A stretch of 64,000 nucleotides of DNA from Oscillospiraceae bacterium. GTDB lineage: Bacteria; Bacillota; Clostridia; Oscillospirales; Ruminococcaceae. Location: assembly GCA_024684395.1 (NCBI GenBank), contig JAIKWY010000038.1, forward strand, positions 1 through 64,000. Reading direction: 5' to 3'. Position 1 is the first letter of the stretch. Each line of letters opens with the position of its first letter. Of this stretch, positions 24,751 through 33,825 are shown piece by piece. The notes under the pieces were generated by a model. The model was not told the origin of the DNA. It ran no database searches and saw only the letters and a program-made list of their open reading frames with translations. The translations under genes were made by a program, and so were the position numbers.

Positions 24751-26283
24751 ATGAAACGAAACATCCTGAAGGACACCATTCTGCTGACAGTCATACAAAT
24801 GACACTCGACGGGCTGGCGCTGGTGCTGAATGTATTTCTGACCCGGCGGCTCGGCACAGAGGCGATCGGCATCCTGACGCTCACGGCGTCCTTTTTCCGC
24901 CTTGCTGCGCTGACCTCGAACGGGAATGCCTTTCTGTGCGTGAGCCGGTTCATCTCCGAGGAGCTGGGCAAGACCGAACGGGATCCCGGCGGTGTGATGC
25001 GCCTTTGCATCGGCGTGAGCATGGCGCTGAGCGCAGTCTTTACTACCGTTCTCCTCTGCTGTGCGCCGTGGTGCAGCGTCCACTTCCTGAAAAGCCCGGC
25101 ACTTGCCGCTCCGATCCGCCTGATGGCGCTTTCGCTACCGCTGGTGGCGCTGACCTCCTGCGTGCGGGGCTGGTTCAATGCCTGCTGCAAGTCGGGGCTC
25201 TGTGCGGCGTCGGATACGGTGGATTTCGGCGTCAGATCCGCTGTGATGGTCGTTGCCGCAGCCCATCCGCAGACAACGGAAAGCCTGTGCCGCCTGACCG
25301 CCGTGAGCATGATCGCCGGTGCAGCAGCGCAGCTCCTGTTTCTGCTCTGCTTCCTGCCGTCCTGCCATGCCGACAAGACCGGGCGGGCTTCGCTGGATCT
25401 GGGGCGCTACCTGCGGCTGGCGCTGCCGGTCATGGGCGGCTCGGCGCTGACGTCCTTCCTCGGCTCTGCCAATGATGCGCTGGTACCGATCACGCTGCGG
25501 CAGGCGGGCAATTCCACCGCCGAGGCATTCAGCCAGTTCGGCATCTTCGAGGCGATCATTCTACCGACGCTGTTCTTTCCGTCCACGGTGCTCTGCTCGC
25601 TGGCGGGCATCCTCATCACCGAGACCGCCCGTGAGAAGGCAGCAGGACGCTCTGCCCGCATCACCCGTCTGACAGAGACCGCCGTCCGCAAGACGATCGT
25701 GTTCGCCGTCTTTGTCACTGCCATTCTGATGCTCGTCGGCAGGCAGCTCGGCGAACTGCTCGGCGGCGGAGATGTTGCCGGAAAGATGATCGTCCTGCTG
25801 GCGCCGGTCGTGCCGTTCATCTATCTGGAGATCGTGCTGGAAAGCATCATCAAGGGCATCGGGGAGCAGGTGTTTTCCTCGGTCAATTACCTCTGCGAGT
25901 ACATCATCCGCATCTCGTTCGTGCTGCTGTTCATCCCGGTGTTCGGGTTCTACGGCATCGTCATCTCCTACTATGCCAGCAATGTCTGCGGGAACCTCAG
26001 CCGCATCGTCTGCATCATCCGCAAGACAGGAATGCCGCCGGATCCGGTCAGACTGGTCGGGATACCGGTCTTTTCGGCAGTCTTTGCCACGCAGCTTGCC
26101 AGGATGGTGCTCTCGCTCTGCCATCTGGAACCGGGCGGCAGCATCCCGAGCATGTGTCTGTTCACGGCGATGGATGCGGCGCTGTATCTTCTGGTGCAGC
26201 GGGGGCTGTTCCGGCTCTGCGGGACGATCCCGGCTTCCGGGGGCATCCCTGTTTTGGGCAATATTCACAAATCAAAAGCGTGA
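24751..26283 (+). CDS. MOP-superfamily membrane protein (SpoVB/Wzx-like polysaccharide or lipid flippase)
   Basis: 510 aa from ATG 24751; the ATG at 24745 is only 3 nt from GGGAGG. 12-14 hydrophobic helices in the arrangement of SpoVB/MurJ/Wzx transporters, starting ILKDTILLTVIQMTLDGLAL, with the central GSALTSFLGSANDALVP. Relatives flip lipid-linked sugars or peptidoglycan precursor across the membrane. Which substrate applies is not visible. It is a single gene between the repeat region and a VWA lipoprotein gene 110 bp downstream. Confidence 0.78.
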   Translation: MKRNILKDTILLTVIQMTLDGLALVLNVFLTRRLGTEAIGILTLTASFFRLAALTSNGNAFLCVSRFISEELGKTERDPGGVMRLCIGVSMALSAVFTTVLLCCAPWCSVHFLKSPALAAPIRLMALSLPLVALTSCVRGWFNACCKSGLCAASDTVDFGVRSAVMVVAAAHPQTTESLCRLTAVSMIAGAAAQLLFLLCFLPSCHADKTGRASLDLGRYLRLALPVMGGSALTSFLGSANDALVPITLRQAGNSTAEAFSQFGIFEAIILPTLFFPSTVLCSLAGILITETAREKAAGRSARITRLTETAVRKTIVFAVFVTAILMLVGRQLGELLGGGDVAGKMIVLLAPVVPFIYLEIVLESIIKGIGEQVFSSVNYLCEYIIRISFVLLFIPVFGFYGIVISYYASNVCGNLSRIVCIIRKTGMPPDPVRLVGIPVFSAVFATQLARMVLSLCHLEPGGSIPSMCLFTAMDAALYLLVQRGLFRLCGTIPASGGIPVLGNIHKSKA

Positions 26284-26392
26284 TGTTTGTGCAATATCCC
26301 TCCATAAAAACCCATCCGCCCATCCGTATCATAGGACAGAAGCGCAAAAAACCACCGGGCGACCGGTACACATATCTGAAGGAGGATGTCCT

Positions 26393-27829
26393 ATGAAAAA
26401 CAGAAAGTATTATGCATTTTTGACCGCTCTCATGATGATGTGCGCCTGCACAGGCTGCGGCAGCAACAAGGAAATGACCGAGACAAAGAAGACCGAATCT
26501 CCCGTGATGAACGGCATCGTTGCCGACGGCGGCGCATCTGCGGCTGCCGATGCACCGGCAGCCGAGGCAGAGTGTGCCGGGGAAGCGGTCGCCGATGCTG
26601 CCGGCAAGGAAGCGATGCGATCCGCTGCGCTCACAGCCGACGAGCTCGCCGATGAGGGATTTGCACCGGAAATGTATGCCGGAGACGCAGCACCGGGTGC
26701 CGGTGACGTTCTCCCCGATGAAGGCGACCCCGGCGAGGGAGATCCCGGCGAGATCGTCCCCGAGGAGCCGCCGGTAGTCGTGGAGCCGGTCGATCCCTCT
26801 CCGAGAGAGATGGTCAGCATCCTCACCGCCGGCGAATGGAAGGATCACGAGAACTGGGGCTTCTTCGCCAACCTCGTGAACAACGGGACGATCAGCTTCC
26901 CGAGCTTCGGCGTGGATCCGACACAGCGCATCGCCGTGACCGTGAAGGACGGCTCGGGCAACGCTCTGCCGAACGCTTCCGTACAGCTCCTGGATGCCGG
27001 ACACAACGCCATCTGGAATGCCGTGACGAACAAGGACGGCGTGGCATATCTGTTTGAGACGAACGGGCGCACCGGTACGGCTGTCTCTGCGACGAATCCC
27101 GGCGGCGGTTCTGCGGAAACTGCCATCGAGGCAGCGGCTTCCGATTCGCAGGGCGCACGCCTTGTCTCCGACCGTTCCGCTTCGCTGACGATCGAGGGCA
27201 GCGCTGTGTATTATCCGGATACGCAGGTCATGTTCATCGTGGATACGACCGGCTCGATGGGTGACGAGATGTTCTATCTCCAGAGCGATTTCGCCGCCAT
27301 TGCAGAGGATGTCGGCACAGACGGCACGAGCTATTCTGTCCGCTTCTACAAGGACGAGGGCGATGCGTATGTCACCAAGACCGGCAGCGGCTTTACCACG
27401 GACGTTGCACAGATTCGCTCTGCCCTGAATGCAGAATATGCAGACGGCGGCGGCGATGAGCCGGAGGCTGTGGCAGAGGCGCTCTCCGAGGCATTCTCCT
27501 CCGATGAGTGGAGCACAGAGTCCGCCAAGGTCGCCTTCCTGATTTACGATGCACCGCCTCACTACGGCAAGGAGGACATGCTCTCTGCTGCCATCGAGGA
27601 GGCTTCCCGGAAGGGCATCCGCCTGATCCCGGTGGTATCCTCCAACGGTTCGAGAGAGACCGAGCTCTTCGGTCGTGCCGCAGCCATCTGCACCGGCGGC
27701 AGCTATGTCTTCCTGACGGATGATTCCGGCGTGGGCGGCTCTCACCTTGAACCCATCATCGGCGACTACGAGGTCGAGAAGCTGCACGACATCATCGTCC
27801 GCATCATCCAGCAGACACAGCAAAAATAA
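26393..27829 (+). CDS. Secreted lipoprotein with von Willebrand factor A domain
   Basis: 478 aa from ATG 26393 (AAGGAGGATGTCCT). N-terminal signal with lipidation-type CTGCGS (Cys22). Ala/Glu-rich, then Pro/Glu/Asp-rich low complexity to about residue 135. An Ig-like module (about 160-225, VTVKDGSGNALPNASVQLLD). A VWA domain (about 248-470) opens with MFIVDTTGSMGDEM, a MIDAS with Asp-x-Thr-Gly-Ser in place of Asp-x-Ser-x-Ser. Probably an extracytoplasmic metal-dependent adhesion or protein-binding factor. The upstream alternative start in the same frame reads through the flippase gene and is rejected. Confidence 0.8.
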   Translation: MKNRKYYAFLTALMMMCACTGCGSNKEMTETKKTESPVMNGIVADGGASAAADAPAAEAECAGEAVADAAGKEAMRSAALTADELADEGFAPEMYAGDAAPGAGDVLPDEGDPGEGDPGEIVPEEPPVVVEPVDPSPREMVSILTAGEWKDHENWGFFANLVNNGTISFPSFGVDPTQRIAVTVKDGSGNALPNASVQLLDAGHNAIWNAVTNKDGVAYLFETNGRTGTAVSATNPGGGSAETAIEAAASDSQGARLVSDRSASLTIEGSAVYYPDTQVMFIVDTTGSMGDEMFYLQSDFAAIAEDVGTDGTSYSVRFYKDEGDAYVTKTGSGFTTDVAQIRSALNAEYADGGGDEPEAVAEALSEAFSSDEWSTESAKVAFLIYDAPPHYGKEDMLSAAIEEASRKGIRLIPVVSSNGSRETELFGRAAAICTGGSYVFLTDDSGVGGSHLEPIIGDYEVEKLHDIIVRIIQQTQQK

Positions 27830-27913
27830 GCACGGAGCCCGTGCTGGCAGACGCACGCCAAGTTCCGTTCGGGGTGACAGATCAGTTCATACGTTGACAG
27901 CTTTGTATCACCA

Positions 27914-27957
27914 TAAAAAAAAAGAAAACCGCCGGCAGGTCCTCCCCTGCCGGCGGT
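27914..27957 (-). terminator. Terminator of the dockerin protein gene at 27963
   Basis: Perfect 12 bp stem ACCGCCGGCAGG/CCTGCCGGCGGT (27928-27939 and 27946-27957), followed on the minus strand by a long U run (27923-27915). Confidence 0.9.
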
Positions 27958-27962
27958 CTGTG

Positions 27963-29123
27963 TTATTTCAGTACCTTTCGTTTCAGAAGTCCGAGGTCGA
28001 AGATATCGCACTCCCCGTCATTGTTCATATCCGCTGCATCAAACTGCATCATGCTCAGACTTTGCAGGTTCAGCAGATACTTTTGCAGATAGATCACGTC
28101 GAGCACATCCACCCTGTTATCCATGTTCACATCGCCCTTTTCAGGCAGCATCGGCACCAGTCCGGTCGGATCCGGCGTATAGTCCTGCGTGGGCTCGGTC
28201 GGTTTCTCGGTAGGCTCCGTCGGCGCTGCGGTGGGCTCGGTCGGATCGGAATGCTCCTCGATCGGCGCAAGGCTCGGGGTCAGCTCGCCGAACCATTCCC
28301 ACGGATTGCCTGTGCGGTAGGGATCGACACGCTCATCCGTCGTCCAGGAGAACGCATTGTCATACAGATGCCCTTCCTCATAATACCAGCGGGCAAGCGA
28401 AGCGATCTCGTCCGGATAATTCTTGTAGTAGCCGTCTTCCTCGCCGGTATACGTGACCCAGCCGGTGTTGAAGCCCTTGAGCGCTCCACGGATGACCTGA
28501 TAGCCCTCCAGACCGTCATCCGTCATGCCGACAACGCAGAAATGCATGATCTTCCGCACGCCCATGTGGTCGGAGATGATCGCATCATAGAAGGTCGATT
28601 CCGAGAGGGAGTACTGGTACATCTCCGGAACGTCCTCCTCCTTCATGAAGGTCGGATCCGCATCCGCAAAGGCAGTGACTGCCGTCTGGAGCGTTCCGTA
28701 GGCATGTGCCGAGCTGACGCCGAAGCCCTGTGCGAAGGCTGTCTCGATGTCCGCACCGTCGCCGTTGCCGCCGAGGGTCGATTCTCTCGTGCCAACGCCG
28801 AGGAACAGCGCATAGACCTTCTCACGGTCGGTCGTGCCGATGCGGGTGGAGATCAGATCCCAGTGCTCGTCGATCTCCTTATACAGGGCATACTTGACCT
28901 CCTGCACCGTCATATTGTGGTTGATCTGGCGGATCTCCTCGGTGGAGGCATCCGCCGGGGTGTTGCGCTCGCCGAAGTTGAAGGGATTGCCGACACCCTG
29001 CGTCTGCACATCCCGGGAAGGATCGTGCTTCATCTCGCCCTCTGCATGTACCGGGACGGCGGAAAACAGCATGGCGGCAGAGAGCAGGATAGCACCTGTC
29101 ATACGGAAAAATCGTGATCTCAT
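27963..29123 (-). CDS. Secreted dockerin protein with a lysozyme-like region
   Basis: 386 aa from ATG 29123 (TTAAGGAGGTAAAGCCC). Signal peptide 1-28. The middle region has FLGVGTRESTLGG then AHAYGTLQTAVTAF, which resembles the catalytic-glutamate and GxxQ parts of the transglycosylase SLT (lysozyme) fold, but the match is short. A Pro/Thr/Glu linker (PTEPTAAPTEPTEKPTEP) leads to a C-terminal type I dockerin with two calcium-binding repeats (GDVNMDNRVDVLDVIYLQKY and AADMNNDGECDIFDLGLLKR). It should dock onto a cellulosome scaffoldin. Confidence 0.75.
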   Translation of the reverse strand: MRSRFFRMTGAILLSAAMLFSAVPVHAEGEMKHDPSRDVQTQGVGNPFNFGERNTPADASTEEIRQINHNMTVQEVKYALYKEIDEHWDLISTRIGTTDREKVYALFLGVGTRESTLGGNGDGADIETAFAQGFGVSSAHAYGTLQTAVTAFADADPTFMKEEDVPEMYQYSLSESTFYDAIISDHMGVRKIMHFCVVGMTDDGLEGYQVIRGALKGFNTGWVTYTGEEDGYYKNYPDEIASLARWYYEEGHLYDNAFSWTTDERVDPYRTGNPWEWFGELTPSLAPIEEHSDPTEPTAAPTEPTEKPTEPTQDYTPDPTGLVPMLPEKGDVNMDNRVDVLDVIYLQKYLLNLQSLSMMQFDAADMNNDGECDIFDLGLLKRKVLK

Positions 29124-29189
29124 GGGCTTTACCTCCTTAACATTCTGTAGCAATGCCGAAAGACAGCATGGAAAATGCTGCCAGACGGA

Positions 29190-30932
29190 TCATGTATTTT
29201 CGTGGATGCAATAGTACCTCGGTCCGAGCAGCCGGTTCTCGAACGTATCATGCGGCAGCGGCTTGTCGAAGAGATAGCCCTGCGCCATGTCGCAGTGGAT
29301 CTCCTTGAGGAAATCTGCCTGCTCGACACGTTCAACACCCTCCGAGATGATCTGGAGGTTCAGCGACTGTGCCATGCGGACGATGTTTTCGATGACGATC
29401 TCGTCCTGGTGGCTCTCCACATCATTCCGGGCGATGCGATCGAGGAAGGATTTGTCGAGCTTGATGATATCCATGTCGAACTCACGCAGCATATTCAGCG
29501 TAGAATAGCCCGTTCCGAAGTCGTCAATGGAAGTGGAGATGCCCTTGCTGTGCATCTTTTTCAGGAACGCCATCATGGCATCGTGGTTCTTGACACCGCT
29601 CAGCTCCGTGAGCTCGATCTCGATCAGGTCACTGCTGATCTGGTAATACTCCATGATCGCTTCGATGCGCTCTGCCAGGTCAAGGCTCCGCAGATGCTGC
29701 TGCGAGAAATTGACAGAGACACGCACCGGCTTGACGCCCTTATCCAGCCAGTTGCGCAGATCACTGCACACCCGGTCGAATACGTAGAAATCGAGGCTGC
29801 ATACCGTGCCTTCTTTTTCCAGAACAGGAACAAATTCCATCGGGGGGACAATCTTGCCGTCACGCGCCCAGCGGACAAGCGCTTCGCAGCCGCAGAGCAT
29901 CCCTGTGGCGAGATTGACCTTCGGCTGATAGAATACGAGAAATTCCTGATCCCGCAGCGCCCTCGGGAAAAGCTGGGAGACCTGCTTTTCACGCATGAGC
30001 CGCTCCTGCATGGACGGATGATACCAGAGCTGATCGGTCGCCTGGTCGGAATGCTTGACGATGTTGAGGGCGATCGTTGCCAGATTCAGGGTCTTGCCCA
30101 TATCATCCTCCGGACCGATGTCATAGATGCCCGCATGTGCCGAGAGCAGGAAGGTCAGCTCGCCGTTCTCCGTCGGCAGATGCACCGGCACCTCCGTAAG
30201 GTGTGACAGAAAATCATCGGCGTTCTCTTTCCGGATGAGCGCAAAGAAATTGTCTCCGCCCGGTCTGGCGATCTCTTCCTCACCCTGGATATGCGCCATC
30301 AGGTCACGGTAGTAATACAAGAGGATGTCGTCGCCACGGCGACCGCCGACGGACTGGTTGATGTACTTGAAATTCTTGACATTCAGGAAGATGCCGACAT
30401 ATCTGGAGAGCTGCCCTTTCGCATGAAGCATCCCGCCGTGACGCATCAGACCCGGCGTGTTGAGTGCTCCGGTCATCATATCCCGGAACATCGCATTGAA
30501 CAGCAGACTCTGCATCCGGACACGGCTGATAATGGAAAACAGACTGCCGCTCAGGAAGCGGATCTGTCCGATGTCCGGCTCTGTCCAGTGAACCCCTTTC
30601 ACAGGATACATTTTTACTGTGAACATGCCCTCTTCGCCGGTCGGGAACATGCTCTCGATCAACTGTTCTTCATCATAGCCGTTTTCATCAAGGTAGATGT
30701 CGCTCTCATGCAGCTGCCCCAGCGGGGTCATTCTGCTGGCAGGCTGATGATGACGCAGATACAGTCTGCCGATCCGCAGCGGTCTGCACAGCTTCGGGAT
30801 CTCACGGACGATAACTTCAACCACATCAATATCCCGTTCAAAATGCCCGCTTACAGCCTGAATAAATGACATAAATTCTAAGGATGTTATCCGGAAAGGC
30901 ATATTATTTTCAGGCGGTTTTCCGATCATCAT
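29190..30932 (-). CDS. Cyclic-di-GMP phosphodiesterase with degenerate GGDEF and intact EAL domains
   Basis: 580 aa from ATG 30932 (GGGAG eight bases upstream). Residues 1-150 are an unassigned N-terminal region. A GGDEF-like domain carries RPGGDNF (GGDNF at 225-229), which breaks the catalytic motif. The EAL domain has all main residues: CEALVRW (EAL at 350-352), ELTELSG, DDFGTGYS (470-477), LDKSF, ISEGVE and QGYLFDKPL. It should hydrolyse cyclic-di-GMP, with the GGDEF part perhaps sensing GTP. No membrane helix is seen. It has its own consensus promoter. Confidence 0.9.
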   Translation of the reverse strand: MMIGKPPENNMPFRITSLEFMSFIQAVSGHFERDIDVVEVIVREIPKLCRPLRIGRLYLRHHQPASRMTPLGQLHESDIYLDENGYDEEQLIESMFPTGEEGMFTVKMYPVKGVHWTEPDIGQIRFLSGSLFSIISRVRMQSLLFNAMFRDMMTGALNTPGLMRHGGMLHAKGQLSRYVGIFLNVKNFKYINQSVGGRRGDDILLYYYRDLMAHIQGEEEIARPGGDNFFALIRKENADDFLSHLTEVPVHLPTENGELTFLLSAHAGIYDIGPEDDMGKTLNLATIALNIVKHSDQATDQLWYHPSMQERLMREKQVSQLFPRALRDQEFLVFYQPKVNLATGMLCGCEALVRWARDGKIVPPMEFVPVLEKEGTVCSLDFYVFDRVCSDLRNWLDKGVKPVRVSVNFSQQHLRSLDLAERIEAIMEYYQISSDLIEIELTELSGVKNHDAMMAFLKKMHSKGISTSIDDFGTGYSTLNMLREFDMDIIKLDKSFLDRIARNDVESHQDEIVIENIVRMAQSLNLQIISEGVERVEQADFLKEIHCDMAQGYLFDKPLPHDTFENRLLGPRYYCIHENT

Positions 30933-31002
30933 TCCTAATTCTCCCAACTGTTTCTGTACGATACAGGCGCCGATCTGCGTCAGCGCACACTTACTCCATA
31001 AT

Positions 31003-31031
31003 ATTATACCATGTTTCATCGCAAATGTAAA
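31003..31031 (-). promoter_or_regulatory. Promoter of the EAL gene
   Basis: Minus strand TTTACA (31031-31026), 17 bp, TATAAT (31008-31003). Confidence 0.85.
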
Positions 31032-31123
31032 TAGCCTTAACAGTATTCGTACAAACTTTGTTGCTTTTGACAAATGAAGTACCATTGTTTCTGTGCAACT
31101 TTTCGGAGAACCGGCTTTTCCGA

Positions 31124-31149
31124 AGAAAACACCCGGCGGATGCCGGGTG
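31124..31149 (-). terminator. Terminator of the LytTR-type two-component operon
   Basis: Stem CACCCGG/CCGGGTG (31130-31136 and 31143-31149), followed on the minus strand by UUUUC. Confidence 0.82.
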
Positions 31150-31163
31150 CAGGAAAGATACGT

Positions 31164-32465
31164 TCAGTTTCGTGCGGGAAGGAGCACCTCTGCTGTGAAC
31201 TGATCGCCAGAAGCGGCTTCCTTGCAGGATAGTTCCAGCGTGCCGCCACATTTTTCCACGGCTTTCCGGACGCTTTTCAGCCCGAGCCCGTGATGGGCAC
31301 TGTCGGGCTTGGCGGTCGGGATGTCGCCGGAAACAGGGACCGGCTCCGAGGTCGGATTGGTGATGCAGAGGTAGTAAAAGCTGCCGGATCTTCGGGCGGA
31401 AAGGGTGATCTCCTGCCCCTCGCCTGTCGCTTCGATGGCATTGTCGAGCAGATTCGACAGCACCGTGCAGAGCGTGACGGCGCTGATGTCAAGCCCTTGC
31501 AGGCTGCCGTCTGTCAGGAGCCGGATGCCCTTGCTCTCGGCAAGCGCCCGCTTCTCGGCAAGGATGGCATCTGCGATCTCGCTGCCGATGCTGTTGACCG
31601 CCTGCATCTCGGCAAAGCTGCTGCCGAGCGTTTTCAGATAGGCGCCGAGCTCCTCGGTCTTGCCGGCGGCATAGAGCCCGTTCATGACGGTGATGTGGTT
31701 CTTCATATCGTGGCGCAGCATCCGCATTTCCGTGTCCGCTTCTCTCGCCTGCTCAAAATGCCTTGCCTGCGCCGTCATATAGGTCTCGCTCATAGCATTC
31801 AGCGCCCGGAAGCGCTCTGCCTGTTCGGTCTTCACGGACAGGAGCAGCAGCACGGACGCCGACATCAAAATCAGCACGGCAGGGAGCGCCGCTTCGAGCG
31901 AAACATCCGGCACATACAGGGAACTGCCATAGTTCCGGAGGTTATACACAGTAACAGCGCCTGTCACGCCGGTCAGGAGGAGCATTTGCAGCTTGCCGAG
32001 CGGTTCCCGGTCATCGCTGCGGACGAGCCATTGCAGGAAATACACAAAGCCGACCGAAACAGCGTAGATCAGGGCATACAGCAGCGTGACAGCCAAAAAG
32101 CCCCGCTCGCCGCCTTTGGTGATGGCAAAGACTGCCATCTGCACGCTGCTGATAAGGCTCATGGAGAAGATCTCCGCCATCACAAGAGACAGCAGATGAT
32201 CCCACTTCCGCCCGGTCAGCAGCAGAAACGCCGCTATCGTATGGAACACGACCATCACGCTCGGTAATAATGCGCCGAGCAGCAGCTGCTGCACCAGGCA
32301 CAGGAGCACATTCACGATGCCGAACAGGAGCGGGAACAGCACCGGATGCTTCACCTTCCGGTAGAACAGCCCGCCGAAGGTCGCCAGTGAACACAGGCTG
32401 AACGCCGTGCCGTACAGCAGTTCAAGCAGCAATGGCATCAGGATGCTGAGCAATGGTTTCTGCAT
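31164..32465 (-). CDS. Sensor histidine kinase, GHKL/AgrC-like
   Basis: 433 aa. Seven or so N-terminal membrane helices (about 5-215) form the sensor. The kinase part has RHDMKNHITVMNGLY (phospho-accepting His), NLLDNAIEA (N box) and GLGLKSVRKAVEKCGG (G box), the pattern of AgrC/NatK-type kinases. It follows the LytTR response regulator by 9 bp. The family often responds to peptides or membrane cues. No precursor peptide gene is adjacent, so the signal is unknown. Confidence 0.9.
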   Translation of the reverse strand: MQKPLLSILMPLLLELLYGTAFSLCSLATFGGLFYRKVKHPVLFPLLFGIVNVLLCLVQQLLLGALLPSVMVVFHTIAAFLLLTGRKWDHLLSLVMAEIFSMSLISSVQMAVFAITKGGERGFLAVTLLYALIYAVSVGFVYFLQWLVRSDDREPLGKLQMLLLTGVTGAVTVYNLRNYGSSLYVPDVSLEAALPAVLILMSASVLLLLSVKTEQAERFRALNAMSETYMTAQARHFEQAREADTEMRMLRHDMKNHITVMNGLYAAGKTEELGAYLKTLGSSFAEMQAVNSIGSEIADAILAEKRALAESKGIRLLTDGSLQGLDISAVTLCTVLSNLLDNAIEATGEGQEITLSARRSGSFYYLCITNPTSEPVPVSGDIPTAKPDSAHHGLGLKSVRKAVEKCGGTLELSCKEAASGDQFTAEVLLPARN

Positions 32466-32474
32466 AGGCTCCTC

Positions 32475-33185
32475 CTATCTTGCGTTCATCCGCACATACT
32501 CCATCAGCCGCTGTTTCAGCTCGTCCGTGTAGCTTTTGCTGACGGGCAGGATCGCCCCGTTGTCGAGCTTCACTTCCCGTTCGGTACGGCTGATGATATG
32601 CGGTAGTCCGACGATCACCGAGCGGTGGATCCGGCAGAAATGCTCGGAGGTGCCTTCGAGCATGGCAGCGGCGTCGGTCAGCTTCATGCGCATCTGGTAG
32701 GTGCGCTCCGAGGTGATGAAGCGCACGGTGTTGTTGTCCGCTTCGGCATAGAGGATGTCATCCGGCGAGAGGTAGTGCTCCTCGCCGTTCTCCTTGATGC
32801 AGACGGTCTTTTTCAGCCCGCAGAGCTGCCGGATGTCCCGGAGCGCAAGCTCCAGTTTTTCCGGCACGACGGGCTTTTGCAAGAACCGGAACGCCCCGAC
32901 CTCGTAGCCGTCCATTGCCAACTCCGTATGGCTCGTCAGAAAGATCACGGGCAGCGCCGGCGAAAATTCATGCAGGCGCTTTGCCGTCTCCATCCCATCC
33001 GGCGGCGGCATTTCTATATCGAGGAAGACCGCATCGAAGCGGTTCCCCTTCTCAAAAGCAGAGATCAGCGCTGCGCCGCTCTCATACGCAAGGCACAGCA
33101 CATCCAGGCTCCGGTAAAAGCGGTCGATCTCCTCGCAGAGCATCTCCCGGAAATAGGCTTCATCATCACAGACTGCGATACGCAT
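32475..33185 (-). CDS. LytTR-family response regulator
   Basis: 236 aa. Receiver domain with acidic pocket CDDE (6-9), phospho-acceptor Asp in FLDIEMPPPDG and Lys in QKPVVPEK. The C-terminal LytTR domain (about 130-230, ILYAEADNNTVRFITSERTY and HRSVIVGLPHI) binds paired direct repeats. Such repeats with 21 bp spacing lie at 33750-33782, in front of the next upstream gene (33237-33689), which is its likely target. It is the first gene of the operon with the kinase. Confidence 0.92.
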   Translation of the reverse strand: MRIAVCDDEAYFREMLCEEIDRFYRSLDVLCLAYESGAALISAFEKGNRFDAVFLDIEMPPPDGMETAKRLHEFSPALPVIFLTSHTELAMDGYEVGAFRFLQKPVVPEKLELALRDIRQLCGLKKTVCIKENGEEHYLSPDDILYAEADNNTVRFITSERTYQMRMKLTDAAAMLEGTSEHFCRIHRSVIVGLPHIISRTEREVKLDNGAILPVSKSYTDELKQRLMEYVRMNAR

Positions 33186-33202
33186 CTCCTCACCCCCTTA
33201 CC

Positions 33203-33231
33203 AGTATACCACATCCGGGGCGGGAATGCAA
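33203..33231 (-). promoter_or_regulatory. Promoter of the two-component operon
   Basis: Minus strand TTGCAT (33231-33226), 17 bp, TATACT (33208-33203). Confidence 0.82.
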
Positions 33232-33236
33232 GGCAC

Positions 33237-33689
33237 TTACTTGGTGATGTACAGGTTCCAGTCGTTGTCAAGACGCAGGCGGTCTGTTCCGTTCACCTCG
33301 TGGGTGTCGCAGTAGATCACATAGCCCTTCTTTCTGACAAGAAGCCCGCCTGTGCTCTCGTAAATGAAGGTCACGGTATTGCCGTCGGAGCGGATGGCTT
33401 CGTGGTCTTCGCACATGAGCTGCATCCAGCCGGACATGAAGGCATCGTAGGCATCCGAATCCTCGTATACGATCCCCAGATATTCCTCACCTGCCATCGG
33501 AATGTCGGTCAGCTCCGTTGTGATATGCCTGGAGTGCAGATAGGATGCCACATCCTTATACGCCTGCTTGTGTGAGTTGAAATCCTCCGTCAATCGCTCC
33601 CGGGAGACCTGCTCCGGACGCAGCAGAATGAACCATGCAGCAGCACCCAACACCAAAACGATCAGCACCGTGATAATGACCTTTTTCAT
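33237..33689 (-). CDS. Small membrane-anchored protein, likely LytTR target, function unknown
   Basis: 150 aa. N-terminal membrane helix (about 3-22) or uncleaved signal, then a soluble extracytoplasmic domain of about 125 residues with no motif I recognise. AAAGGAGCTGATCTGT precedes the ATG at 33689. The gene lies 51 bp upstream of the response regulator gene. Its promoter has a -10 (TATCAT) but no -35, and two LytTR-type repeats just upstream, so activation by the neighbouring two-component system is likely. Confidence 0.8.
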   Translation of the reverse strand: MKKVIITVLIVLVLGAAAWFILLRPEQVSRERLTEDFNSHKQAYKDVASYLHSRHITTELTDIPMAGEEYLGIVYEDSDAYDAFMSGWMQLMCEDHEAIRSDGNTVTFIYESTGGLLVRKKGYVIYCDTHEVNGTDRLRLDNDWNLYITK

Positions 33690-33715
33690 ACAGATCAGCT
33701 CCTTTGTTTTTTCTT

Positions 33716-33782
33716 ATGATAGCACAAAAGAGCATGAGCGGGGGCTTTTTGTGGTGAAATGCGCTTTTTCTGTGGTGAAATG
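33716..33782 (-). promoter_or_regulatory. LytTR-type direct repeats and activator-dependent promoter
   Basis: TGTGGTGAAATG occurs at 33750-33761 and again at 33771-33782 (start to start 21 bp, two helical turns). On the minus strand they lie about 5 bp upstream of where the -35 would be. That hexamer is poor (CCCCCG-like), while the -10 is TATCAT (33721-33716). Confidence 0.72.
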
Positions 33783-33784
33783 AG

Positions 33785-33814
33785 AAAAAGACCCCGGCGT
33801 GAAACCGGGGTCTT
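33785..33814 (-). terminator. Terminator of the amidase gene
   Basis: Stem AAGACCCCGG/CCGGGGTCTT (33788-33797 and 33805-33814) with a U run on the minus strand. It partly touches the distal LytTR repeat region of the neighbouring promoter. Confidence 0.9.
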
Positions 33815-33825
33815 GTAGCATGATC

